A program made the translations under genes and the position numbers. DNA of 64,000 bases from Rhizaria sp. SCN 62-66 (taxonomy: Eukaryota > Rhizaria, unplaced): assembly GCA_001724265.1 (NCBI GenBank), contig MEDY01000205.1, positions 1 to 64,000 of the forward strand, given 5' to 3'. Below the pieces are notes generated by a model. It made no database searches. It worked only from the letters and a program-made list of their open reading frames with translations, and had not been told where the DNA came from. Positions 1 through 11,800 of the stretch are shown here, one piece after another (the first letter of the stretch is position 1; the number at the start of each line of letters is the position of its first letter).

Positions 1-100
1 GCGAGCCTCCCTGCGAACAACGTGGGGACGGCAACAAGTGTACGTGTGCCCAAGAGAGCGTATGTGCGGCGCGTGATCCGCGTCGCTAAGCAGACGTTTG
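1..100 (+). CDS. Possible 3' end of an upstream exon of the next gene (partial)
   Basis: Frame 1 is open from the left edge to position 100, has coding-like GC-rich codons, and is followed by a plausible donor GTAGGT at 101. Joining it to a TAG acceptor ending at 509 gives a phase-1 junction (G|TT, Val) that enters the reading frame of the gene at 510-2197. The 409-nt intron would be longer than the others in the window. This is inference from splice signals and phase only. No recognisable domain lies in the 33 codons. Confidence 0.25.
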
Positions 101-111
101 GTAGGTCGTTG

Positions 112-174
112 GGTGCCGTTTCTCTGTGGATTTCCTGTGAGAGAGTCCCTTTATGTAAAATCTCGCGCGTTACA
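112..174 (+). repeat. Dispersed repeat, copy 1
   Basis: This 63-bp stretch matches 42753-42815 in the same orientation with two mismatches, at about positions 138 and 171. The flanks of the two copies are unrelated. It lies in the putative intron 101-509. It carries no open frame shared with both contexts and no obvious terminal repeats. It may be part of a longer interspersed element whose remainder has diverged or lies elsewhere. Confidence 0.8.
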
Positions 175-509
175 CGTTTTCAACATTTTGTTATGAGGTA
201 TCGCAAACAAATGTCATTCCACCACAAATTACTTTTTGAAACGTCTCTTTTCACGCTAACTGAGAATGAGTTGTGTGCATGTATTAGATCGTAAAACGTT
301 TTGTTATGAAGGCATGTTTTATTTAATGGTATGTTAACGCGACTGCTTTCTTTAAAATCCGCAGTAGTTTCCTTTGACTTCTGTGACAGTCCTCTAAAAT
401 AGCCTACTCCGCCTCACGTAATTTCTCAGATAGTTATCTGACGACGACTTCAGTGTAGACTTACCTGAACGAAGTTTAATGGATTTTTCACAATAGCTTA
501 ATGTTGTAG

Positions 510-2197
510 TTGCACAGCTGCGCTCAGGTGACATCTCTGGTGGCACTCTGGCACTCAAAGACCTCTACACCCCGATCTGGCTCGAGTATACGCAATACAC
601 CGCGCTTGTCAGCGTCCCGGATATCACTCCTCTTCTTGTCTCCGCTCGACAGCTAGGACTAAGCAACAAATCTGACGGCGGCACGCTTGTCAATGCCGCC
701 GCTAGCTTGCTGGCCTTTGCGTCGCGCGCCCCTCAGGGCTGCGAGCTTCTCGCTAGTTGCAAGCATCTGTTCAAGCCTCTCTGCCAGTTGATTTCCATCG
801 ACCAGTCCCACGACACGCTCGACTTCACGCTTCTGATCGCCTCCAACCTTCTGCAGAGCACTTTTACCGCAGAGGTGAACCGTGAGCTCGACGCGCACAA
901 CGCTCGCCCCAAGCTCGTTTCACTCTTAAGTGCCATCGTAACTACACACCTCCCGGCAGACAGCGTAACCACTGCCGCGGCGGCCTCCGCGCTCGCCGCA
1001 ATCGCCGCAGCGGACCGCGCCCAGCCGCCCGCTGCTGCCACCACTGACTCATGCTGCTATTTTTTGACTGACAACGCTTGTGACGACTCTTCTTCTCCGG
1101 CGCTGACGAGTGACTAGCTTGCCTGGGCGACGACTCTTGACCACTTGTGCACGATTTTCACCGCGCAAATCACTGTCAATCCCCGCGCTTATCGCCCCGA
1201 CGAGCTGACCCCGTTGCTGCGAAACGTGCTTCCGCGCTACACGTTCTGTCGCGTTGTCCTGCCCGTTGGTTACTTCCCCGCGCGCTGCATGCTGACACTT
1301 AATGCACTGTGCTGCGCCAACAGCAATGTTTGCGCTGTTGATAGTGCGACCACCGTGTCATCGCCGTCGCCCGCGGCCGAGCTTGCGCTAAGTGCCGAGT
1401 TTGAGTGCGTCCTCTGCCACATCCTCGCGCAGAGGCCGCTGACTAAGAACGCTTTGGAGCTGCTTGCCACCGTGACGCGCTGCTGCGACGCTGCAGTGCT
1501 CGAGAGAGTCTTCACAACTCCACGCTTGGCGCGCCTCGCTGGGTTTTACGACGGATTTCACGAGAAAAAACATCACGAGCTTTTCTTTCAAGCACTGGGA
1601 CAGCTTGTCGAAGCGTCGTCTACGCTGCGTGACCGTGTGTGCGAGGCCAAGATCCTCGAGCGCTGTCTCGCGCACGCCGCGCCGGTTGTTGATGGCAACA
1701 ACAGCAGCGCCAGTGATAAGGATCGCTATTTTCAGACTTGTCTCCTGGCGTCTCAACTAGCTCTATCTGCCGGTACATTCCTGTCGCGTTTGCTGCGGAT
1801 CGCTGACGACAAGCCGGCAATGGCGCGGCGGCAGTTTGATGCAGGCGCAGTGCGGCTGTACACGCGCGCGCTGTCGGTCGTTGCGCAGGGCCACGGCAGC
1901 GCGGCGGGCATCGGATGCGCGCTGGCGGGGCTGCAGCAGCTGATTGAGCAGGGGGACACCGAGCCCGACCCGCGAGGTGCGCGGGCCGCGGAAAGCGCGC
2001 CGCCGCCGCGCAACGCGTTTGCGGGCGCGTTTCTTACCTCAGGGGGGCGGGAGATGCTCGAGACGCTCCACCGGGCCCCGCGCATCAAGGAGGGAGCGAG
2101 CGAGGAGCTGGAGAGCCTGCGCGCGCTGCTGATCAAGATGGCTGTGATCCGCAGCAAGCGGCCGCAGGGCGTGCAGCCGCGCGTGAAAGCTACGTAA
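510..2197 (+). CDS. Alpha-solenoid-like protein of unknown function, with an in-frame TAG
   Basis: The frame runs from about 510 to a TAA at 2195-2197 and is broken only by a TAG at 1115-1117. There is no stop between that TAG and the TAA, which is 359 sense codons. No ATG precedes the first well-coded stretch (GGTLALKDLYTPIWLEY), so the start probably lies in an upstream exon, perhaps 1-100. The protein is Leu/Ala-rich with regularly spaced helices, such as LVNAAASLLAFASRAPQG and LNALCC, as in HEAT/Armadillo solenoids. I recognise no specific family. The region before the TAG (DDSSSPALTSD) looks like a loop, and the region after it (LAWATTLDHLCTIF) looks like another helix, so read-through is structurally reasonable. 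The alternative is two pseudogene halves. The C-terminus is basic (KRPQGVQPRVKAT). Confidence 0.55.
1115..1117 (+). other. In-frame TAG, probably a sense codon
   Basis: The TAG follows an Asp codon and precedes a Leu codon. The same frame stays open for 359 codons to a TAA. See the finding on UAG reassignment. Confidence 0.7.
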
Positions 2198-2813
2198 TGG
2201 GGGAACTCAAGAATGAGCTTTCAAATGACACATTGGTCTGAATGATTACTCTGATTCGTACGCTCTGATTCGTACACAAGAGATTAACAATGGAACACAA
2301 TGTATTGCAAAATTAGCTCTGAGAAAATACGTACACCTTCTGGATACACAATTTCAATTCTAAGGATCAACAAGCGTTACTAAATAGGAATAACTGGCGT
2401 GCGAAATATCAGTCCGAAGATTGAATGGTCATCGAGGAGTGAAACTTTCTCTTAAAGGACCAAGCATGTGTAGCGCGGTAGCCATAAAACAAATAAAAAG
2501 CTAGCCATGCTAGTTTTCAACACGCAGATGAACCGTCAGCTCGCAAATGGGATCAACCAATAAGCCAATAGTCTTTTCAGAACAAGCAAAGAGTGCCACA
2601 AAAGAACACACACATTTACAGATTGGGAAGTGCACGGAGGATGCGGAGCCAGTTGGGTCAACAGACACAAATACTTTCGAACCCTCTGTGTAAGTTTTGT
2701 TTGACAGGTTCGAAAAAAAATTTAGAAAAAAATATCTCATAACCACACAATGAAAGAAAAAAAGAACGGTCGGTCACTCGAGTGTGTGAGTCAAGTTGCT
2801 GCCTGCCACGCGC
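2198..2813. other. Intergenic spacer between convergent genes
   Basis: AT-richer sequence between two TAA stops, with no convincing open frame. It holds a 13-bp direct repeat (CTCTGATTCGTAC) at 2249-2261 and 2263-2275. Both 3' UTRs and their processing sites presumably lie here. Confidence 0.6.
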
Positions 2814-5800
2814 TTACTCTTGCCGGTGGTACTCCGGCTTGATGTGGCTTGGCAGCGGCATCGGCGCCCGCAGTGATGTCTGGGCACCGCTCTGCTCGCC
2901 GTTGCCATTGTTGCTGTTGTTGTTATTGTTGTTACTTCTGCCCGCCACAGACGCGGAGGCCTCGCGCTCCTGGTACGCGAGTGCGGACCGCGTGCCCATG
3001 ATCGGCACGCCGCCCGTTGGCGCGGGCAGCGCCGGGATCGCCGGCGCGCGCGACGGGTCGTGCGTCGCAGTATGGGCGCCCGCCGCAGAGCCGTACTGCT
3101 GCGGCGGCTGCGTGTTATACGCGTGCGCCGGCGGGATCGGCGGCGGCGCGGCGCTTGTGCGCGCGCTCGTGCTCGCCAGAGGGGGAAGTGGCGGCGGCGG
3201 GGCGGGCACTGGGGGGCCCGTGTGTGTCGCATACGTGTCCTGCGTCGGCGACGGCGCCGGCGACGGCGCCGGCGACGGCGAAGCATACACAGGCGCATCG
3301 GGGGCGGGGGCAGCGGGAGCGGAAGGAACGGGCGGCGGAGGCGGCATGACAACAGCTGAGGACGGCGCGGGCGGAGCGACAGGAGCGTAATCCGCAGTGT
3401 CGCCGCCGTAGTAGTGGTCATCTTCAGTGCCGTTGCCCACGGTGTACGGAGCCGGGTACGGCGCGGACGGGACCGCGGGGAGGCGCGGCGCCACGGGCTG
3501 CGCTGGCGAGCTCGGCGCGGAGCCGACGGCCTGGTACGCCGTGGCGGCCTGGTACGCCGTGGCGGCCGAGCGGCCGATCGGCGTCATCTCCATCTCAACG
3601 GCGGCGGGCGAGTTGGCGGGAGAGTTGGCGGGGAGCGCGTTCCAGCCAGAGGACGAGCCCTGGAGTGCGGTGGCGCCAAAAGGTGAGCCTGTAAAGCTGT
3701 CGTTGGAGCTGTACGGGTCGCCGCTGCCGCTGCTGCTGTGAGGACCGTAGGGGCCGTGGGGCCCGCTGGCGACGCGGACGGCGACGGCGCCGTCGTTGTC
3801 GTTGTTATTGCCATTGCCGGCGCCGCCGGTGTGCACGGTGTCGAGAGCGAGGTCAGCAGCGACGTGCTTGTGGCCCCTGCCGGCGCCAGAGCCGGCGAAC
3901 ATCTCGATGGCGCTGTAGACCGTCAGGTTGTCGTCAGGAGTCGACTTGGAGGCAGGGCCCTTGGGCTTGCCGCCGCAGAAGCAGTGGGACAGGATGATGA
4001 GCACAAATGCCTTGACGCAGATACTGATCGGCTTAAAGATGAAGATTTCGAGCACGTTCGAAATCGCAGACGCCTGTAGCCACTGCTTGGTGTTGTCATT
4101 CTTCTTCATGTCGAGCTGGACACCATAGACTAAGATCAGCAGCACGAGAACAATGACGTAGATCCAGAGCAGCACGAAGCCAAAGAGACGCACGCCGAGC
4201 GGGAACGACCACGACTCGCGAAACCAAACCATGAACAAATCATAGTCGATGTGCACAAGCAGCCGTAACTGGTTGCGCAACTCGCGCTCGTCACGGACAC
4301 CGCGGGCGTTCTCAGGGATTAACGCATTGCCAGGACCATGAGTCCAGCCACCGGCCTGCGCAATCGAGTGCAACAGAACGCGCTCGTCTTCGTCACTGAT
4401 GACGGGGTTGCGCTTCATGCGGTGCTCGTTGCGCGTCGCGTACTGCGGCTCACTGATGCGGTTCGTGTACTGCAGCTGCGCCACGTGCTCTGCGTAGCCG
4501 TAGATTGCGGACTTGAGACGGCCCTGCTGAGAGCGGCCGAAGAGCAGACTGATGAGAATGCCGACAGGGATAAGGATGGCAGCAGAGATAACAGAGGTGA
4601 CAATCGTACTGAAGCTGACGCTGCCGTCCGCGCTGCCAAAGAACAGCGCGTTGATCATGTAACCTGTGAGCACAAGCACAAAGCCCGCGGTGACGCGGCC
4701 AACCGAGGAGAACGCATTGGTGTCATAGCGTATCAGAACCGAGAGCCAGAGGTGATCGTGCTTAAGCAAGTGGCGCAGGAGATCAATCCAGCGCTCCATG
4801 AAGGCCATCTTCTCCACGCCGTGATCCGGGTTGCGGCGCGCGGTGGACGGCAGCGAGGCTGACGTGTCACCCGTGACGGCGTCCCACTGCTTGCGCTGCG
4901 GGTCGCTCCACTCGCCGTGGTAGTGGCGCAGCGCGCGCGCGTCCATGCGGCGGTCGATCATAGCAGCGACAAAGGCGAAGAACAAATAGGCCACGAACCA
5001 GACGCCGCACGTGATGAGCGGCAGAGGGTGCGCCTTGATGTTGGACCACGTGAGATTCTTGAAGTCGTTCACGTCGAGTGTGTTGAACTTGGGCAGGAAG
5101 TGGTTTAAGTCGAGTCGAACGCGGAACAGAGTCAGGTGCGTGCACTGGCACGTCGTTGTGGTATTGGTGCTCGAGACAGAGACAAGCTTGCAACCCTTAG
5201 TGCTCCACTTGCCGCCGACACCGTTCGCGTTGGCGTCCCACCACTCGCACGTGAAGCTGACGTCTGGCCATGTCGGCTTTGCATGCGGCACTTCAAGTGT
5301 GAAATACTCGTCTTCAGCAGCGGCCAGCATGGCAAACGGCCGTCCGGCGTCGTAATACGCGCCGGAACCGCCGAGATTGAAGCTGATGTGCTCCTGCACA
5401 GGCACCGTGACGCCGTCGCCCACAGCCACGTCGGTCACGTTCGCGAGCGTACGGTTGAACACGGTAAAGGCGAGCAGCGGCGACGACTGCGAGCCGTTGA
5501 GGTAGCTCTCCGTCGCCATGCCGGCGAGGTGGAAGAGCGCCGAGTCCTCGACCATGGCCATGACGACCTGCAGCGCGCTGGCGTTGAGGTGCTGCAGCGA
5601 CGGCGGCAGCGTCACGCGCGCCGTGACAGGCTCGCCCTCGCTCTCGGTCGGCATGCGCGCCTCGATCGCATCGGGCGCGTGCAGAGTCGCGATCGCCTGT
5701 GAAACGACGGAAATCCCGCCGAAGACGAGGGACGTCGCGGCCTGCCCCACCGCCTGTTGCGCGAGCGAACCCATCGCCAGGACGTTCATCTGTTGCGCGA

Positions 5801-8800
5801 TCGCGTTGACCACGCCCGCGGCCTCCTGTTTCAGCGCGAGCAGTTCCGCACCCTCTGTCGTGTTCGAGGCCGCGGAGCCCGCGACGGGGAGCGAGGTGTT
5901 GTGGTTCAGCGCGGCGAGCTCGGCGGCGAAGGCGTCTATGACGACCTGCGTGGCTACGAGCGCCGAGTCCGCTGTGGCCGTGGACATGCCCAGGAAAGCG
6001 TCGCGCGACGCCAGCGACGACGTCTGCACCACAAGCGTGTGCAACGCCTGCGTGCGCGTCGCGCGGTCCAGCTGCGTGCCGTCGGCACATAGCTGCGTGA
6101 GCAGCTCGATGGCGACCTCGGAGTAGCCCGCGTTCTGCGAGAACTGGTTGTGGTCCTGCTCCGTCTCAGCGGAGGAGCCCTCGGAGTCGACGAGGGCGGC
6201 GGCTGCGCGGCGCGCGTCTTGTGAGATCGTGAGCATCTCGGCAACACCGCGGATCGCCTCGAGCAGCCGCGCGCGGAACGCCGTCTTCCCGGCCGCCGTA
6301 ACCGAGACCGCGGCGTCCTCGAGCGCGTCGGTGATGCGCAGCGTGCTTTGGCTCACGGCAGCGATGTCCGACACGGTGACGGCGTCGGTCAGCGTCGCGA
6401 ACAGCGCCTCGATATCCTCCGCGGTCGCGCCGTCGGCGGCGAGTGTGGAGAACAGCTTCGGCACCGCGCCGGTGGTTATCTCGCCCTCAGCAGGATCGGC
6501 AGAGGCGGGCGCCTCGAAGGGCACCTCGACCTCGACACGCGTCTGCGCGCCCCAGATGTCGGTGATGTACACCTCGATCGCGCGCGCGTAGCCGTCGACG
6601 GCGTGGCCCGCGCGCAGCGTCGCCTCTAGCGAGGGCTGCGGCAGCGCCATACCGATTTCGACCCAGTTGCTCTTGACGGCGCCGCGGAGCACGCGCTTAG
6701 ATTCGGCGTACCAGTGGTACGTCAGCGGCAGGTCCTCCACATCGTCTTCCCAGCCGCTGCAGCGCAAAGTGAAGGGCACGTTGGAGCGCGCCTCGGTGAC
6801 GTTGGCCGCGAACACGGGCGCACAGCTGCCGGAGCGTGGGGGTGAGTTGATGCTGAAGGACGCGTAGGAGGAGACGAGCTCTCCTGGCAGCGCGGCAACG
6901 GGAAGGTCCTGAATCTCGGCCTGCGTCGGCAGCACAGTACCGTTGTTGGGGAAGAGCGAGAGGCGGAAGGTGTACGCGACGCCGGGCACGAGCTTCTCAC
7001 CCGATAAGGCGAGAGTGTAAACGAGGCCGCCCGAGCCGTCGCTGGCGGGCGACGCCGCCTGGAAGAGGATCAAACCGGCCTCGTTGAGATTCGCGTTGCG
7101 CGTGTCGCAGCTCCACAGCACGCGCGGTCTGTACCTCTCCGTCGCGGCGGGGTCGCCGGCGGACAGACGCGCCACCACGGCCGTCATCACGATCGGGTTC
7201 TGCTGCAAGATCTGACTGCGCCCGGGGGACGACACGGCGACACTGTACTCCGGATCGTCGATCGTGAGGTCCACGCGCGCGCTTACCGTGACCGGCGCTC
7301 GCTCGCTGCCCTTGCTCACGGTTACTGAGAACAGCATCACCGTGGTTAACACGTCCGCGCTCTCCAGAAACGAGCTCGCGAAGCGCACTTCGACGCTCGA
7401 CAAGTTGGTGAAAGTGCCGTTTGCAAAGCACGGCTGCGCCGCGTTAGACGCGTCCACGCACGACCAGAGGTACGTTAAGCCGTCGTACTGCGAGGTCCCT
7501 CCGGCCGGGTTGACGTCTGGGTCGCGGGAGAGCGCGGCCGAGAGCACGAGTTCCTTGGACGCGCTGTGGACCTTGCCGCCGCCGGAGATGACAGCGCGCA
7601 GCGCGGACGCGGTAACGGTAATAGAGACTTCGTCCGAGTTCGTGTAGGGCGTGTTGCCCGTGACGTCGGTGACGTTGACGCGGAAGACGTAGGGCGCCAC
7701 ACGCGGCGGCATGGCGTACGCGCGCACGCGCAGGGACGCGAGATTGCCAACGAACTCAACGCCCGTCTCGCCGACCTGCGTCCAGATGTAGCTGATGTTC
7801 GTGCCCACGGTCGCGCCCTCGCACAGCGAAACGCGCGAGATGAGCGCGTTGACGAGCACGTTGCGCGTTGGGACCACCGAGAGCGTCTTGCTGCCCGCGA
7901 TCGCGATCTGTGGCAGCTCGGAGTAGGCGCGCGAGACAGTGATGCTCGTCGTCGCGGTCTGCCCGTACCACGACTGCAGCTCGAGCGTGAACTTGACCGT
8001 TCCGCCAGGCGGCAGAATGTCGTTGAGGTCCTCGCCCAGCGGCACCGACAGCGTGGGGATGTAGTACGGGGAGGAATCTGATAAGAAGGGCTTCCCGTCG
8101 TCGCGCAGACCGTAGGTGCGGGTGATGTAGTCCTGCAGCGCGAAGTCGTCGCCGTCAGAGTGCCACGTGTGTGCGAACGCGAGGCCGCCGCTGTTGGCGC
8201 TGGCCACGGACGACAGCGACAGCGCGTCGCACACGCCCAAGCGCGCGGGGCCAGTGACGACGGGCACCGGCGTGGTCATCGTGTCGGGCAGCATAACGAT
8301 CATGTGCGTCTCGGGGAGATACAGTGCCGTCGCGTTCTCGGCGAGTGTGCTGCCTGTGCGGATGACGCCGCCCTTGATGATCACTTCGTCGCCCGCACGC
8401 ACGGTGAAGGACGCGCCGAGCATGATGGTGAACGTGGACGGGGTGGACCACGCGCACTGCACGCCAGAGCCGGGGGAGTGGTTGGAGAACCCGGAGAGAA
8501 CGATGTTACAGTTGGCCTCAGATGCGGGTGTCGTGCTGCGCGGTTGCTGCGTCGGCGCTTCAAACAGCAGTTCGACGCTGCTCATCGACGGTGTGAAGCG
8601 CGCGATGGTGGGCATCGGGAATGGCTGCGCGGGCGGGGCGGGCGCGGTGTATTTCCCGCGCGCGCCGCCGTAGAAGAGGTACTTGTTCGCGACCGTGAAA
8701 GCGTCCGTGCCGCCGCTGAACGGGAAGTTCCGGTTCAGCAGCAAATGGTGGCCGTTCCAGTCGTCAGACGCGTCGAGCGGTGCCTCAAGCGTCCAGTAGC

Positions 8801-11800
8801 CTCCCATAGTCATGTAGCGCTGTGGCAGGCCGGCGCCGGTGGGAAGCACGGCGAACAAGTGACCCACGAGTGCCGAAGGAGTCATTTGCATCGCGAATTG
8901 TGACTCGGTGGCATCCTCCGCCTCGAGATCCAGCAGCGCACCCTGCCACTCCACCGCCCGGTTGGCCTCGAGAGACTCGATCACGGGGTCGCCGCGCGCG
9001 ATGCTGTTGCCGGCGCCGTAGGCCAACTTAGCCCCCGCGAGAGACGCGCTGGTGGCCGTAGACGCGCCGGCGAGCTGTGCGATGCCGAACGTCGTCGTGT
9101 TGATGCTGAACATGTCGTTGGCCGCAGCGACGCCGTCGGCGCTTGCGTCGGGCAACACGCTAAAGCGCAGCTGCGGACGGAGATCAGTCTGCCAAACCTT
9201 GCCGTTGGTGCCGCCGACGAGTGTGTTGCGTGAGCGGATGGACGTGAAGGCGACAAATTGGTCGTTAGCGACGTTTTCTGACGGGGATGCCCACGCTAAA
9301 TGCTCGCGTTCGCGGTTAAAACTGCCCGCGATGGGCACCGTCTCAATAATGACGACGAGGCTGACGTGAGGCGCATCCATGACCGCAAACGTACCGCTGA
9401 AAGTCAGTGTCAGCGTGGTGCCGTCGGTGGCCCAGGAGGTAGGTGTGGTATCCATCGAAGTTGACGCCGTCGCCGCGACGGAATACAGGTCATTGACCCA
9501 GTCGGACACGAAGGCAAGCCGCGCGTTGACACGGAACATGGCGCCAAAGTACGCATCCACGGGCAGAGCAAAGTAGAGCGTCAGGGAGCGCAGTTGCAGT
9601 CCGTCTTCCAGCCCGACGCTGGTTAGCAGCTCGCGCGGCACCTCCGTCGCAAGCCACGCCTTGTCGGTGTCGTGCGGGTAAAACGGCGGCAGCACGTCGA
9701 GCGCGCCCGCTGACGGGTAATACACCGAGCGCGAGAGCATAACGGGCGTTATGCGGCGGAACAAGTCCACCGACGCGCCTTGTGCAGTGAGGCCGCCGTA
9801 GCACACGATGGCGGAGCCCGCGGTGGGGAGCACGTCGCAGGAGTGGCCATAGCGCGAGCCCATGGTGTATGGCAGAGTGGCAAAGTTGGGTGCGGTGACC
9901 GTGCCGGTGGATTTGACTGAAGAGCCCGCGCGGAGCGTCCATGTCTCGAACTCGGCGTTAAAAACCCAAATGTCGTCCAGTGCGCCCGCAGCGCCGACCC
10001 CGCCGATGACCCAGAGCTCGGTGCCGACGGTCAACATCTGCGTGCGCGCGCGCGCCGAAGGGCAAAAGTCCTTGAGCGACTTGGTGGTGTTTAGAGGGGA
10101 AGAGAGTGAGATGAAGTTGGGGACTGTGACAGCGCAGCCGATGTACTCCCATGTGATGGAACCCGAGTCACGTGTGCGGAAACGCCAAATGTCGGCCAAA
10201 TATTGCAGGCCGTCCACGCTGGGCTTCATGCCGCCGTACAAGTACACGTACTCGACTCCGGAGATTGTAATCGCGGCCATCGAGTGAAACGCGCGCGCAC
10301 CGGGGGAACCTGTGGGGTACACTCCGTCCGAGCGGCGCGCGTGCCCTGTCATGTTGTCAACATCCACGGAGCCGACGAGCGTGGGCGGGATGCGCGCGGT
10401 GGTGCGGGCAGGCGCAGGGGTCAAGATCTCCGGCTGCGGCGCCACGCTCTGCTGCGAGGGCCACAGCCGCCACAGCCGGTCGTAGACGTCGCGCGCCATC
10501 ATCAACTCGCCGGTGTAGTAGATACCGCCGTGCAGGAACAGGCGGTCCACCGTGGGCGCGAAGACAAGCGCGGCACCGTAGTAGCTGCCGATCGAGACCG
10601 CGGTGCCCGTGAAGACGGATGTACTGTCGGCGCCGTTGGGCGGCTGGTGTACGATGACGGCCGCGCGCGTCGCGTAGCTCACAGCGGCGATCGTGCCCGC
10701 AAGAAAATGGCGGTTGATGCTCTCCGCGCCGCCGCCGCCAAAGAGCACGGTGTCGTTCTGCGGGAAACCGAGCATGCCGGCCGCGATCGAGGACAGTCCG
10801 TGGGCAACGGCGTTGGCGGTGTGGATACGCGACGCAGTGAGGATGGACGAGCCGTTGCTCTGTACAATTGCAGCCGCGCGCAGCGGCGAGCACAGCGGAT
10901 CCGTCGCGTCGGTCTGACACGCGCAGGGCGCCGAGATGGACACGTTGTTCGGGAGCGCACCGTTGCGGCAGGGGATCCCGCGAATGGCCGAGGGGGGCGC
11001 GTAGGTGTACCGCGTGAGCTCGCAGTGCTGGCCAAAATACCCGGCGGGGCAGCGGCAGGCGTAGAACGACGCGCCCTGACCGGCATCGAGCGCGCCGGTG
11101 CAGTTGTTGACGAGGTCGCGGCAGAGCTGGCACGTGCCGCCGTTGGCGCACGGGTTGTTGCGGCAGCTGTCGGTGCCGAGCGAGATCGGCATATCGTGCA
11201 CAGTGTACGACTGTGTGGCAGCGAACGGGTAGATCTCGGTTGCCATCGGCGGCTCGCTCAGCTGCCGCAGACCGGTGGTGCGGACCATCAGCGAGGCGGG
11301 GCGCGCGTAACCAGTGTCGCGGGAGGCCAAAGACGAAGGAATGAACGTCATTTGACCGCCGAGGATGGGAGAGCGCACGAAGTTGCTCCACGAAAACGCC
11401 GCGGGCTCCCTCGTGTTGTTGAGCTCGTCGATCCAAATCCACGCCGCGACGGCCGTGCCTTCTTCGTGTTCGGGCGCCCACTGGTAGTCATTTGACTGCC
11501 AGAAGATGTCGTGCAGCTGCCGCGCAAAGACCGCGAACGTCGACTGCAGCGGCGCGCTGAGTCCGTCCTCGCGGAGGCCGACGCCGTCGCTGATATACAA
11601 CAACCCGTCGGCCGCGGCGGCCATCGATGCGGCGGCGCGCGCGCCGGGCCACTGCAGCCGCGAGGGCGCGCCGGCGGTTTCGCGGCGGTCGGCGCGGTGT
11701 GCGGAGACCGTGGTCGCCCAGGTCGTGGGGCCGGAAAGATAGGCCCACTGGTTCCTGAAGAAGTCGAAGACCCAGAGGTCGGCCATGTAGGCAGGGCGAG

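Noticed and set aside
10203-11495. Long plus-strand open frame opposite the giant receptor (and others at 14 kb, 5 kb, 22.9-24 kb)
   Set aside because: GC-rich third positions keep antisense frames open. The translation is Arg/Ala/Gly-rich with no domain, and the sense-strand protein has clear domains.
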